Shown here: positions 20,743 to 31,065 of the stretch, piece by piece
Layout of the letters: every line of letters begins with the position of its first letter
How positions within the stretch are numbered: position 1 is the first letter of the stretch
NCBI GenBank assembly: GCA_023052935.1
Contig: CM041297.1
Span: 3,958,280-4,022,279 of the forward strand
Direction: 5' to 3'
DNA length: 64,000 nt
Source: Piezodorus guildinii
Lineage: Eukaryota > Arthropoda > Insecta > Hemiptera > Pentatomidae
Position numbers and translations under genes: made by a program
The notes under the pieces: generated by a model
Seen by the model: only the letters and a program-made list of their open reading frames with translations
Told to the model about the DNA's origin: nothing
Databases searched by the model: none

Positions 20743-21290
20743 AGAAGAGCATACCTGCGATACCATACCATGCGATAGCATACCATAGCGATCTAAAAAA
20801 TTAAAGATTAGAATTTATAAAACTATTATTCTTCCAACGGTTCTTTACGGATGTGAAACGTGGCCGCTTACTTTGAAGGATGAACAACGGCTTAAGATTT
20901 TCGAAAATAAGGTATTGCGTAAAATATTTGGTCCGAAGAAAGATGAGGCCACTGGGGAGTTTAGAAGGTTGCACAACGCGGAATTGCGGAACTTGCATCC
21001 TGAGAATATAATTGAGCTGATTGCATCGCGGAGACTCAAATGGGCGAGTAAAGTTGTTAGGCTCGATGACGAGCGGATTCCGAGAAAGTTGGTATTTGCT
21101 GATCCGACTGGTAGGCGTCCGAAAGGTAGGCCGAAGCGGAGATGGGAGGATTGCGTTAAGGCTGATCTCGGGGGCTTGGGCTTGACCGGGGAACATTGGA
21201 CGAGTCTGTGTAGGCGGAATTTGGTGGTATCGGCATCGAACCTTCGGGTTCGCTAAGCCTATTATTATTATTATTATTAGAAGAGCATAC
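20743..21290 (+). mobile_element. LINE-A, 5'-truncated insertion with 12-bp target duplication
   Basis: AGAAGAGCATAC flanks both sides (20743-20754 and 21279-21290). The 3' end is the LINE-A terminus GGTTCGCTAAGCC then (TAT)n. The first 35 bp (20755-20790) are an unusual run of TACCATACCATGCGATAGCA-type short repeats not seen in other copies, probably filler made at the 5' junction. Confidence 0.92.
20798..21256 (+). pseudogene. LINE-A reverse transcriptase C-terminal part, open
   Basis: An uninterrupted frame of about 152 codons reads KLKIRIYKTIILPTVLYGCE then TWPLTLKDEQR, FENKVLRKIFGPKKDEATGE, IELIASRRLKWASKVVRLDD, GRRPKGRPKRRWEDC and ends SASNLRVR stop. This is the region downstream of the reverse transcriptase palm; the catalytic box itself is cut off by 5' truncation. 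It is the best preserved LINE-A end in the window and has no frameshift, so the insertion is fairly young. It has no promoter or start of its own and is not a functional gene. Confidence 0.9.
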
Positions 21291-21570
21291 TGATTTTAAC
21301 AATGCGACATATAATTCGCAGTGTGAAAGCAGTCTTGACGTAAATCGATTCCTACGTGTTTAAATTAACATGAAATTGAATTATTTTAAAATTTAAAGGT
21401 AAATGATTTGTAATCATTGGGATGCGAGGTTAATTTCCCCTGTTTTTTCCAGATTTTCCTCTGATTCTTCAATCCTATTGGTTCCTCGAATTTTTCAATT
21501 TTAACCATTAGTTTCTGAGATTAGCGCGTTCAAACAAACAAACTCTTCACTTTTTTAATATTAATTTAGA

Positions 21571-22262
21571 TAATCCTTGGACCTCCGAACAAGATCAGTT
21601 TGTTACTCTACAAGATTACTTATATATACTTAAATCTTGGATTTATATATATTATATAAATATGTATCCTTGGTAATAAATCTGTAGATTGCATATGCAT
21701 TTAGGGCGTCGAACGTCCTTACGCTGACAATATTGACCCCTTTATCACAATTTATCGAGTGAAAATGAAATTTGCCAACTGAGTGTGGGATTATTGGTTA
21801 TTTAATGTCTAATTATTATTCCGGGAAGTAGGAGGGACTTTGGCCGAGTGGGCAAGCTGGTGTCGGTAGGTATTTTAGCTATGAAATATGGCAAAATTAA
21901 AATTTTGAGATAATTCAGCTCTCTCTTCTCAGTGTATTGAAAGATTTAGCCGGTTATTATCTCAAGAGAAATTTTAAATTAAAATGATATTAATGATATA
22001 AGAATAGTTGTATATTTAGAGAAGTTAATTGGGGGTGCAGTCATCAAGCACTCCGTGAAGGAAAAACTACTTCTCAATGTACTTACGTCTTAATTTTTTT
22101 TTTATCCTCCGACTTTATTTACAAAAAATACCTATTTATATACAGTAATAACTGATATATTGCTATGTTTTGACCGGATGCTTTTCTAAGGCAGCAGTAC
22201 CTTCAAAAACTAGGTTACTTGATATCTTTAATCTATATATAAACTATATTTAACGACACCAT
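21571..22262. other. no gene seen; possible tRNA-like A box
   Basis: GGGACTTTGGCCGAGTGGGC at 21834-21854 resembles a type II tRNA A-box arm. No B box or tail follows. The rest is AT-rich. Confidence 0.35.
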
Positions 22263-22877
22263 TGGATTTCCAACGTATATCATATTACTGCTCTTATGTT
22301 CAAAACGAAAAATTGCATTAAACAAATATTTTTTCTGTTTTCTCCTTTAGTTGGGTATCGAATTTATTCAATTTATATATTTACCTGTTTTTCATCAGCG
22401 TTACCAAGATAATATAGTTATTTTTATTTAATCTACAAAATTAAAGGTACTTTAGGGGAAGACAATTTAAAATATCGGCATTTAAGCCCTGTCAGACCAT
22501 TTTAATCAGAATAAAACCTTCATGATATTAAAGCCTATTAAATTTTACATCGATATAGCGAGTTTAATCAAAATCGTCGGAACGGTTTTTGAGAAAATCG
22601 AAAAAAGGTGCAAAATACATAGTATAAAGTGCCTCTTCTGGTAAGCTCATTTTGATGAAAAAAGTCTTGTCACGTCTCGGGCGTATAGTTGTCTTAAATA
22701 TGAAATTTCATTTTCATAGGACTTACCGTTTCCGCCGGGGAATTAACACACACACACACACACAGACCTTTTTGCGGGACTTGGTCATTTGGACTCAGGG
22801 GACCCTAAAACGCGTATTTCCGTCGAAAATTTTCACGATCTCTATACTTCCCCTTACTATATATAGTAAGTGAAAAT
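22263..22877 (-). mobile_element. Fam-H, hairpin-end two thirds
   Basis: Lacks the leader end; starts near TTTCCAACGTATATCATA and ends ATAGTAAGTGAAAAT. Holds a (CA)9 microsatellite at 22747-22765. Confidence 0.88.
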
Positions 22878-22889
22878 AAAAAGACGTGC

Positions 22890-23590
22890 AAAGATATCGC
22901 AATAATTTTATTTTTACATGAAAGCCTGTACCTTAATCTTCTCTTGTACATAATTTCCATGAATTTTGAGGCATTCTGAATTTTGAGGCACTTGTCATAA
23001 CGCGGCACCAGTTTTTGAATACCCTCCTTAAAAATTCTGCCGCTTCACTTGTTAACCACTGCACCACAAATGTTTTGACTTCGTTATCGTCTTGAAGACG
23101 CTGATAATTTTTCTAAAAAATCTTCACCTTCATTGTGGTACCGCTCAAGGAAAGTCAATGCGCTGCCTAAACGTTGGGTTTTGTGCAAATCCCTCAACAT
23201 CTTTGGAACCCAACGTAAACACAATTCTCGGTAATTCAAGTTCTCGGTCACAATGCGATACATAACACTACGAGAATATTGAGGAAAGCAGTCGGACAAT
23301 GATGAAATTCTAAAGCGTCTGCTTTCTCTCACCTTTTCGTCCACTTTCTGCACCAAATCTTCATTAACGACCGAAGGACGCCTACACCGTTCTTCATCAT
23401 GCATATTTGTGCGGCCATCTTTAAATGCTCTCACTCATTACCTTACATTCCATCACTCATAATGTTTTGTCCACAAACTTCAACGATCTCACGATGAATA
23501 TCGATCGGTTTAAACCTTTAGCACTAAGAAATCGTATAACAGCCCGTACTTCACAATCAGCGGGACTCACGATTGTCGGAGGCATCTTAA
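22890..23590 (-). pseudogene. mariner transposase with catalytic core deleted (lineage 1)
   Basis: The start codon is at 23585 on the minus strand: MPPTIVSPADCEVRAVIRFL then SAKG. After a frameshift near 23510 the frame 23434-23084 gives RAFKDGRTNMHDEERCRRPS, VVNEDLVQKVDEKVRESRRF, FPQYSRSVMYRIVTENLNYR and LGSALTFLERYHNEG. These are the two helix-turn-helix regions and linker of a mariner transposase. Instead of the DD34D catalytic domain the sequence jumps to a C-terminal piece (TFVVQWLTSEAAEFL; VPRYDKCL). It is internally deleted and inactive. Inverted terminal repeats were not found. Confidence 0.88.
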
Positions 23591-23656
23591 AAAACGTATA
23601 CAATGAAGAATCTGACTGTAATGGCGTCAGTGCGTAGACAAGAGATGTAGGTAACT

Positions 23657-23678
23657 AGCGCGCATGCGCATGCGCGCT
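23657..23678. other. 22-bp perfect CG-rich palindrome
   Basis: AGCGCGCATGC followed by its exact reverse complement, next to GCGGCGGCGGG, in a strongly AT-rich window. It lies about 70 bp upstream of the mariner start codon. Confidence 0.9.
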
Positions 23679-23744
23679 GCGGCGGCGGGATCGCAAAACG
23701 GTACTTACTTAAAAAACATGCCTCGTAGTTGACATTTCCAAAGA

Positions 23745-24150
23745 ATATTACAATAACAGGTTACCTTCTGACACTTAGTCGGCTATCGGAGGTGGAAATT
23801 GGTCTCAAGCGTATACCGACGGACCTCTCCTCTTCTTTTAGATGGAACTTCCTCTCGTGGTTAGAATAAGACTGACCTCTTCTTGCGGATCGAATTAGAC
23901 TTCTTGAGGATAGAACCCGGCTCCCTCTTCGAATCTTCTTTCTTATCCACTTCACCTCGGACGGGGTCATCACCGTATCATTCCATATCAGTATGGGAAG
24001 TCCAACCCAGTAGCTGGGGTCTAGAAAGTACCAGTGTACCGCGGGGGGCAGCTCACAGACAGCCCAAGCCCACGGACAATCCAAGGGGGTTCGGAAAATG
24101 TCTTTTGACTTTTGCCGACAAAGCTTATTAATATTTATTTAATTAATAAA
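23745..24150. other. GC-richer unique stretch of unknown nature
   Basis: A 107-codon minus frame (24084-23761) contains YWVGLPILIWNDTVM and KWIRKKIRRGSR but no known domain. It could be a repeat end or an exon; no second copy or strong splice pair was found. Confidence 0.35.
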
Positions 24151-24152
24151 AT

Positions 24153-24849
24153 AATTATCCAAACCCCCGAGAAAGCTTTAAGGGAAAAGTCGCGAAATTG
24201 GAGAGCTTGTATTTCGACCTCAAGAACTTCTACAACAAAAAGAACCTATCCATCAAAGCCCAAGTCCGACATTATAACACCGTTATCGAACCCGTGATAC
24301 TCTATGGGACAGAGACCTCTTGCCTCCCTAGCTTAGAAAAACTTCTGAAGGTAGAAAGAAAAATACGTAGGAAGATCTATGGGCCCAACAAGACACCCGA
24401 AGGATACAGGCTAAAGTCCTACAAAGAAATATACGTTGACAACAAAAGCCTGGAGATCGACATCAGGGTAAGAAGGCTCAAATTCTATGGGCACATGATG
24501 AGAATGAGCCCTGAAAGGTTAAACCGGGAAATCTTCCGACGATTCCACCAGCGCAAGAACACGACTGGTTTTTTTCAAGTAGATCAGGGTCGACATGGAT
24601 TCAGCAGGACTGAAGGATTCAGACTGTGGGGATAGAGAGACCTACAGAAGTTCGCTGAACAATATAAAGGTCTTCGTGGTCAAAGAACGCCAAAAAAGGG
24701 ATTATGCGTGGTCGGAGGAAAGGAAGCCCAAACATGCGGAGCTCATGAGGGGAGTATGGAAGAGAAGGAAATCGAGGAAGCAAACCTGAGCATGATATTC
24801 GCGTGGTCTTTAAGGCCTTTTCGCGCCCCAAAAAAAAATTATCCAAACC
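24153..24849 (+). mobile_element. LINE-B, 5'-truncated insertion with 13-bp target duplication
   Basis: AATTATCCAAACC is repeated at 24153-24165 and 24837-24849. The insert ends in a short A-run (24829-24838) after TTTTCGCGCCCC. Confidence 0.92.
24190..24789 (+). pseudogene. LINE-B reverse transcriptase C-terminal remnant
   Basis: Frame 24198-24635 reads KNFYNKKNLSIKAQVRHYNT, VIEPVILYGTET, LLKVERKIRRKIYGPNKTPE, YRLKSYKEIY and RVRRLKFYGHMMRM. This is the segment after the reverse transcriptase palm in a non-LTR element. After a shift near 24600 the frame 24595-24789 continues VFVVKERQKRDYAWSEERKP and ends MRGVWKRRKSRKQT. It is related in pattern to LINE-A and to 33519-33720 but is a different family. 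No catalytic box is present because of 5' truncation. Confidence 0.85.
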
Positions 24850-25199
24850 TAACTTACTCCTCTCCGTATTCTCAATACACTACAATATGCATTCTTCGGG
24901 TTAGGCCTCGTATTGCCCAAAGGCATTCTAAGGTTCCTTTCACACTATGTGTGGTATACGCTTGAGTAGAGGGCTGGCTTTGTGCCTTTGTTTACTTCTT
25001 AATTCTATTGTTATTCATTTTAATATGTTGGTTCCACATTAGTGTGATATATTTTTAATGTTCGAGCTAGGACCAAATTTCTTCATAATAATTAATTTGT
25101 TTGTTTATCGGTTTTTGTAAATATTTTGTTAAAAATTCTAAACTATCCCTTGGCACAATCCCTATCAAGTACCAACCATCCTTACAACCCTCCTCGTAG

Positions 25200-25676
25200 G
25201 TTGAGGCGGCAGTGGCCGAGAGATCTCTTATAGATACGCAACTGGAGTGCTGGCAATGGCCATCTTCTCCACTCATGCCTGAAAGTGTGTAGCTTTAGCG
25301 CCCTCACTCAGCCTCCACTGGCTGGACTAGTGACGCGGTTGACTGAGAGGCGCTGGGATCTCCTGACAGTGTGCCTCGGCATCCATTTATCCATTTTTGG
25401 ATGCAGAGGTTCGATTCGGAGTTCCCAGGGGCAATATGTAAAATTGTATATATGTATGAATGTGGCAAAGATTATAATTATTTTATTTTATTTCATATAC
25501 TTTATTTTATTTTTTTATAATTTATTTATTTATTTTTTGTTATTTAGGTTAACTTATTTTATTTTGTACATATGGAATGAATGACTTCTTTTATCTCTAA
25601 TACTTATTGCCCAAGATAGTGGCAGATTGTATTACTTCTCAATAAAGCGATATTATCAAATGTTAAAAAAAAAAAA
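25200..25676 (+). mobile_element. possible retroposon with poly(A) tail
   Basis: AATAAA at 25641 is followed 20 bp later by an A18 run (25662-25679), the signature of a retroposed polyadenylated RNA. Upstream, GTGACGCGGTTGACTGAGAG (A-box-like) and GAGGTTCGATTC (B-box-like, 25407) hint at a tRNA-related head. T/A-rich filler occupies 25480-25560. No target duplication was identified. Confidence 0.4.
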
Positions 25677-25679
25677 AAA

Positions 25680-26754
25680 AATCTAAAAGAACTATTAGCA
25701 CCCTTATTCAGATAGATTTGTAATAATACCACTGAGTACATTTTATTTTATTCTCAAAAGTGGAAAAAATAAAACATATTATCCTCCTTGCAATGCTATG
25801 CTGTAGTAAGGTAATTAAGTGCAATCAAAACATTCGTTGGAATTTGAACCATACTCAAACCTCCACTGCTTTTATAAGACTTATCTTCCAGAATCTCTCG
25901 ACCGAATCCAAGGAGATAGCTGCCACCCTGCCTGCCCTCAGGAGCAGCAAAGAGGTACAGTACAAAGAACTCCCCGAAGCGTTACGACGAGACTTGTACC
26001 TCCCCGAAGGCGGAAGTGGTCGCTGCCGGAGCCTCGCCGCTTCCTCTAATGGTCGCTAAACAGCTTCCTCTTTAGCCCTCTTCATTTCCGGTCTTTCTCT
26101 CCACTCCGCGGTTGAGTTCTATCGAAAGGTCCCTGTATTCTCTGAAACATTAAATAGCTACTTAACAACACGCGGTGAGTTAAGGTATACATTTAAGGTA
26201 ATGCTTGACTACATACAATATTTCTATTTTTTTCGTAAATAAACGTTCAATAAGTTAATAATGAAATGATTGTTGTCGTAATTTTTGGTTTTAGCTATTG
26301 TATACCTTCCTTCTAACATTATAAAGTGGTTATAAACTCTTTAAAAACATAAAAAATAAGTTAAAAACAAGTGAATTACAGAATAGTAGTGAATTCCTAA
26401 TACTTTTGACACTCTCTGTATACTTCACCTGTGCCAGACAGCTCTACCCGAGTGTAATATATGTGCTTGCCATCCCTTCGGGTTAGTTCACCTCGAGTTA
26501 AGGAACTTCAGAAAACTCTTAAGTTCTTATCCCGTTTTTCCTTCTTGGAAGAAATCCCTCCGTAATGGTAGAATAAACTTAGTTGGAAATTCGAGGCATG
26601 AACCGTCTCGACTTCAAACCCAATCAGACCATATCGGTTTTCGATAACTGACGCTTCATAGTTGCGGTTGCACGCGAACCTAGTTTGAGTTATATTTAAG
26701 GTCAAATCATTTGGATTTAATCAATAATGTGAACAATATACAATATTTTATTAA
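25680..26754. other. no assigned gene; GC-richer patch with a donor-like site
   Basis: Bases 25900-26180 are GC-richer. A 99-codon frame (25760-26059) has no motif. ACGCGGTGAGTTAAG at 26171 would be a good splice donor, so a non-coding first exon is possible but unsupported. A 65-codon minus frame (26705-26508) is unrecognised. Confidence 0.3.
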
Positions 26755-27185
26755 TTTCACTTACCTATATTTGAAATATTTAACTCGCTATATTGATGTA
26801 AAATTTATAGACTTAAATGTCATTTAGGTTTCATTCTAATTGAAATAGTCTGACAGGGCTTTTTTCCCTTTAAAATACCTTTAAATTTGTACATTCTAAA
26901 AGGTTAACTATATCATATTAATGACATTGATAAAGGACGGCAAAATATAAAATTTGGACGAATTTGATGTCCAACTAAAGGATAAAACAGCAAAACTATT
27001 TGTTAACGTAATTTTTGGTTTATTGATAATAAGAACATTAATATAGACGTATAATATACCGTTGAAAAGAAATAGATTTTAGAAAAAAATTATCTGATAT
27101 TCAAAGTTGTGAAAGGTAATATAAAGCGATGAATTGGGAATAAACTTATTACTATAAATAATATAAATACGATAATATAAATACT
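26755..27185 (+). mobile_element. Fam-H, internally deleted and decayed
   Basis: TTCACTTACCTATATTTGAA then jumps to AACTCGCTATATTGATG; the hairpin-side 250 bp, including the microsatellite, are missing. Continues to CGATGAATTGGGAATAAAC, where a Transib-like fragment begins. Confidence 0.8.
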
Positions 27186-27189
27186 ATTC

Positions 27190-27684
27190 AATAACGAAAA
27201 ACTATATAACCTCAAAGCTACCCCAAGGATTTGTTTGTATGATTTGTTTCATCAATCCATCTAGTATTTAGATATTACAAAGAATTTTTGCGTTTTTTTG
27301 CGTTTTGGGTGATACATAATTTTTTTCAGACACAACACTCCGAATAAAAAGTTTTACAATCTATAATTTCAAGGATTTCCTAAATGATATAAGTTACATT
27401 TAGTAACAGGTTTTAGCAACTCCGAGCCATAATTAGATTTTTGTATTATTTTTTCCCGTATTCTAAGACTTTAAACGTAAAATACAGGGAATTTTTAGAT
27501 TTTAGCAAATAAATTTGATGTTTGACCACAGTGCGCTCGCCGATCGTGTCAAAAATTAATTAGTTTTTATATTTTTCTTATAATTTTTTTTAAAATATTT
27601 TTTTCCGTAATCTAGTACCCCAATGGTTAAATACAGACAAGTTTCAGAATTTCGTCCACCTAAATCGGTAATATAGCACACTGT
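27190..27684 (-). mobile_element. Transib-like element, one-ended fragment
   Basis: Shares CTATTCAATAACGAAAAACTATATAA, the CCCCAAGGATTTGTTTGTA block and the terminal CGTCCACCTAAATCGGTAAT with the complete copies at 38859 and 49628. Its outer heptamer is eroded to a CACTGTC-type end (27678-27684), followed by CGGCG. The other end is missing. Confidence 0.7.
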
Positions 27685-27700
27685 CCGGCGGACAAATGTT

Positions 27701-27824
27701 ACTTTCACTTACTATATATAGTAAGGGGAAGTATTGCGATCGTGAAAATTTTCGAATTCCAGTTTTCAACGGAAATACACGTTTTAGGGTCCCCCGAGTC
27801 CAAATAACCAAGTCCCGAAAAAAA

Positions 27825-27867
<43 letters not shown>

Positions 27868-28639
27868 TGTGTGTGTGTGTGTGTGTGTGGTAACTCCCGG
27901 GCGGAAACGGTAAGTCCTATGAAACTGAAATTTCATATTTAAGACAACTATACGCCCGAGACGTGACAAAACTTTTTTCATCAAAATGAGCCTACCAGAA
28001 GAGGCACTTTATACAATGCATTTTGCACCTTTTTTCGATTTTCTCAAAAACGGTTCCGACTATTTTGATTAAACTCGCTGTATCGATGTAAAATTTAATG
28101 GGCTTTAATATCATGTAGGTTTTATTTAGATAAAAATGGTCTGACAGGGCTTAAATGCCGATATTTTAAATTTGCTTCCCCTAAAGTACCTTTAATTTTG
28201 TAGATTCAATAATAATAACTAGATTATCTTGTTAACGCTGATGAAAAACTGGTAAATATATAAATTGAATAAATTCGATACCCAACTAAAGGAGAAAACA
28301 GAAAAAATATTTTTTTAATGCAATTTTTCGTTTTTGAACATAAGAGCAGTAATATACATGTATGATATACCGTTGGAAAGCTAAAGATTTTAGAAATATT
28401 ATCATCTCATACACAAGCTTTTAAAAGTTAATAGAGAGTGATGAAATGAACATAACACTAACTGATTATTTTAGATAATAATATAATAGATTTTTGAATC
28501 AAACACATATTTCTATAGAAATTTAATTTAACTAATTCCTTAATAATTTCACGTATTTTTATCTCTAACTGTATATGAAAATTCTTTCATTGATTTTAAA
28601 AATGGAGGTAAGTGAAAGTCGTGTGTTGCCCGCACCAGA
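27701..28639 (+). mobile_element. Fam-H full-length copy (939 bp)
   Basis: From ACTTTCACTTACTATATATA (27701) to GTAAGTGAAAGTCGTGTGTT and GCCCGCACCAGA (28639). The hairpin is nearly perfect and a 65-bp GT repeat with one TCT break (27828-27888) sits in the standard slot. Six T separate it from the next copy, in direct orientation. Confidence 0.95.
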
Positions 28640-28645
28640 TTTTTT

Positions 28646-28768
28646 ACTTTCACTTACTATATATATAAGGGGAAGTATTGCGATCGTGGAAATTTTCGAA
28701 TTCCAGTTTTCAACGGTAATACACGTTTTAGGGTCCCCTGAGTCCAAATAACCAAGTCCCGCAAAAAG

Positions 28769-28808
<40 letters not shown>

Positions 28809-29582
28809 TAACTCCCGGGCGGAAACGGTAAGTCCTATGAAACTGAAATTTCATATTTAAGACAACTATACGCCCGAGACGTGACAAAAATTTTTTCATC
28901 AAAATGAGCCTGCCAGAAGAGGCACTTTATACCATGCATTTTGCACCTTTTTTCGATTTTCTCAAAAACGGTTCCGACGATTTTGATTAAACTCGCTATA
29001 TCGATGTAAAATTTAATGGACTTTAATATCATGTAGGTTTTATTTAGATAAAAATGGTCTGACAGGGCTTAAATGCCGTATATTTTAAATTTGCTTCCCC
29101 TAAAGTACCTTTAATTTTGTAGATTCAATAATAATAACTAGATTATCTTGTTAACGCTGATGAAAAACTGGTAAATATATAAATTGAATAAATTCGATAC
29201 CCAACTAAAGGAGAAAACTGAAAAAATATTTGTTTAATGCAATTTTTCGTTTTTGAACATAAGAGTAGTAATATACATGTATGATATACCGTTGGAAAGC
29301 TAAAGATTTTAGAAAAAATCTGGTGCGGGCAACACACGACTTTCACTTACCTTCATTTTTAGAATCAATGAAAGAATTTTCAAATACAGTAAAGGATAAA
29401 AATACGTGAAATTATTAAGGAATTAATTAAATTAAATTTCTATAGAAACATATGTTTGATTCAAAAATCAATTATATTATTATCTAAAATAATCAGAAAT
29501 TTTTATGTCCATTTCATCACTCCCTATTAACTTTTAAAAGCTTGTGTTTAAGATGATAATTTTTCTAAATCTTTAGCTTTCC

Positions 29583-29621
<39 letters not shown>

Positions 29622-29990
29622 CTTTTTGCGGGACTTGGTTATTTGGACTCAGGGGACCCTAAAACGTGTATTTCCGTTGAAAACTGGAATTCGAAAATTT
29701 TCACGATCGCAATACTTCCCCTTACTATATATAGTGAGTGAAAGTAAAAATATAATCTCATACACAAGCTTTTAAAAGTTAATAGAGAGTGATGAAAAGA
29801 AGATAAAACTAACTGATTATTTAAGATAATAATATAATAGATTTTTTAATAAAACACATGTTTTTACATAAATTCAATTTGATTAATTCCTTAATAATTT
29901 CACGTATTTTTATCCTTTACTGTATTTGAAAATTCTTTCATTGATTTTAAAAATGGAGGTAAGTGAAAGTCGTGTGTTGCCCGCACCAGA
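28646..29990 (+). mobile_element. Fam-H full-length copy split by another Fam-H
   Basis: Begins ACTTTCACTTACTATATATA at 28646, breaks after GATTTTAGAAAAAA (29318) and resumes at TATAATCTCATACACAAGC (29751), ending CCCGCACCAGA at 29990. The GT repeat is at 28770-28808. Without the insert the length is about 912 bp. Confidence 0.95.
29319..29745 (-). mobile_element. Fam-H nested, internally deleted (427 bp)
   Basis: TCTGGTGCGGGCAACACACG at 29319 to ATAGTGAGTGAAAGT at 29745. About 430 bp between TTAGCTTTCCAAC and the CA repeat (29582-29619) are missing. Flanks are A6 on the left and A5 on the right of the insertion, inside an A6 run of the host copy. Confidence 0.93.
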
Positions 29991-30009
29991 TTTTTTCTTT
30001 TGTTATTCG

Positions 30010-30387
30010 GTTTCTACGTATCTTGAAATGTAAGTCCTCAAATTTTGAGAGGTTATTTTTATAATTTATTTGGTCGAAAGGTTCATTATTGAAAATAATA
30101 AACCAATATTGATAAAAACAACGTTGTAATGTTGTATTTACATTTATGCAAACTATGTCAAATGAAACACAGTGAACCTAAGAAAGGTATTTTTGGTTAA
30201 CCAATGGTCAGTTCTGAATTAAATTCAAGATTCCTATTGAAATTATGGAAAATAATATATAAAACTCCTACATGTTTAACATTTACTGGTCTGGTACTGC
30301 ATGGCGAATGTCGACATTTACCAGTGTAACTTACAAATTGTGGGTATTTAGTAAATATTTCGAAATGTAAATATAAATATTCGGTGT
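30010..30387. other. unique sequence with one shared block
   Basis: CTACGTATCTTGAAATGTAA then TCCTCAAATTTTG at 30014-30046 recurs at 32948-32980. Nothing else is recognised. Confidence 0.45.
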
Positions 30388-30695
30388 AACAAAGTATATG
30401 GGGATCACTTGTAGCTGGGTGGCTAGCGTAACAGCCTCCCATGCTAAAGGTCACGGGTTCAAACCCGCAGGTGGTCCTAGGATTTTTTAATGGGAGTAAA
30501 AAATCCTTTGTTACGCCGTCCTTCGGAGGGGACGTTAAAAGGTGGTCCCGAGCCTGTGCGATGTCAGGTACTCGTTAAAGATCCCTATCCTAATAAAACC
30601 TGGATAGGCAAAATTTAGGACTCCCACTGTAGCATCGTCCGATTAGCCATAGTAGCATAAAGTGACGTTAAATAAATAAACAAACAAAGTATATG
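30388..30695 (+). mobile_element. SINE1, full length with 13-bp target duplication
   Basis: AACAAAGTATATG flanks both sides (30388-30400 and 30683-30695). The head GGGATCACTTGTAGCTGGGT carries the A-box region and CACGGGTTCAAACCCGCAG the B box. GGGATCACT can pair with AGGTGGTCC, a relic of the tRNA acceptor stem. The body contains the CGTCCTTCGGAGGGGACG hairpin and CCTGGATAGGCAAAATTTAG. The tail is ACGTTAAATAAATAAACAA. This is the reference copy for the family. Confidence 0.95.
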
Positions 30696-31065
30696 TAATG
30701 TACGTATGTATGATTTATGTATTTATCGTGTTGCTAATTGGCCAATGAGAAGGACAATAATAGAGAAGATGTGCGAGATCCTGTTGGAGCAGCCTGGCCT
30801 CAAGGATGCCGGATCTTGGCCAAATGTCACTCCCCGTCCTTAGTCCTTAACGTCCTGTTACACGGCAATAGTGAAAGCACTCTCACGATAGTAGTAGGAT
30901 AGGAGAAGGCATAATTAACATAAATATTATTTAAAAAAAGGCCTCAAATTATTATACAATAGTAATTTTTTTTTCAAATAACTATATTAGGGTATAACTG
31001 CTCAGAAAACTATTTATAGACAGTTAAATAATATGAAAAGCAATAAATAATTCAAAGGAATATGG

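Larger units (their letters stand above)
20635..21570 (-). mobile_element. short Helitron interrupted by LINE-A
   Basis: Minus-strand start TCTAAATTAATATTAAAAAA (21570) and GAACGCGCTAATCTCAGAAA match the Helitron at 10940-11365. The 3' end reads CGCGGGTAACAG then TTAG (20635), with T following. The helicase tail is decayed (LYVALLKSVC). Without the 536-bp insertion at 20755-21290 it is about 400 bp. Confidence 0.82.

Noticed and set aside
27696..27984. Frames with poly-Cys/Val or poly-Thr/His
   Set aside because: They translate the GT/CA microsatellite of Fam-H; similar frames recur in other copies (28657-28902).
30400..30480. Possible functional tRNA at the SINE1 head
   Set aside because: It is part of a 280-bp retroposed unit with target duplications and many copies.
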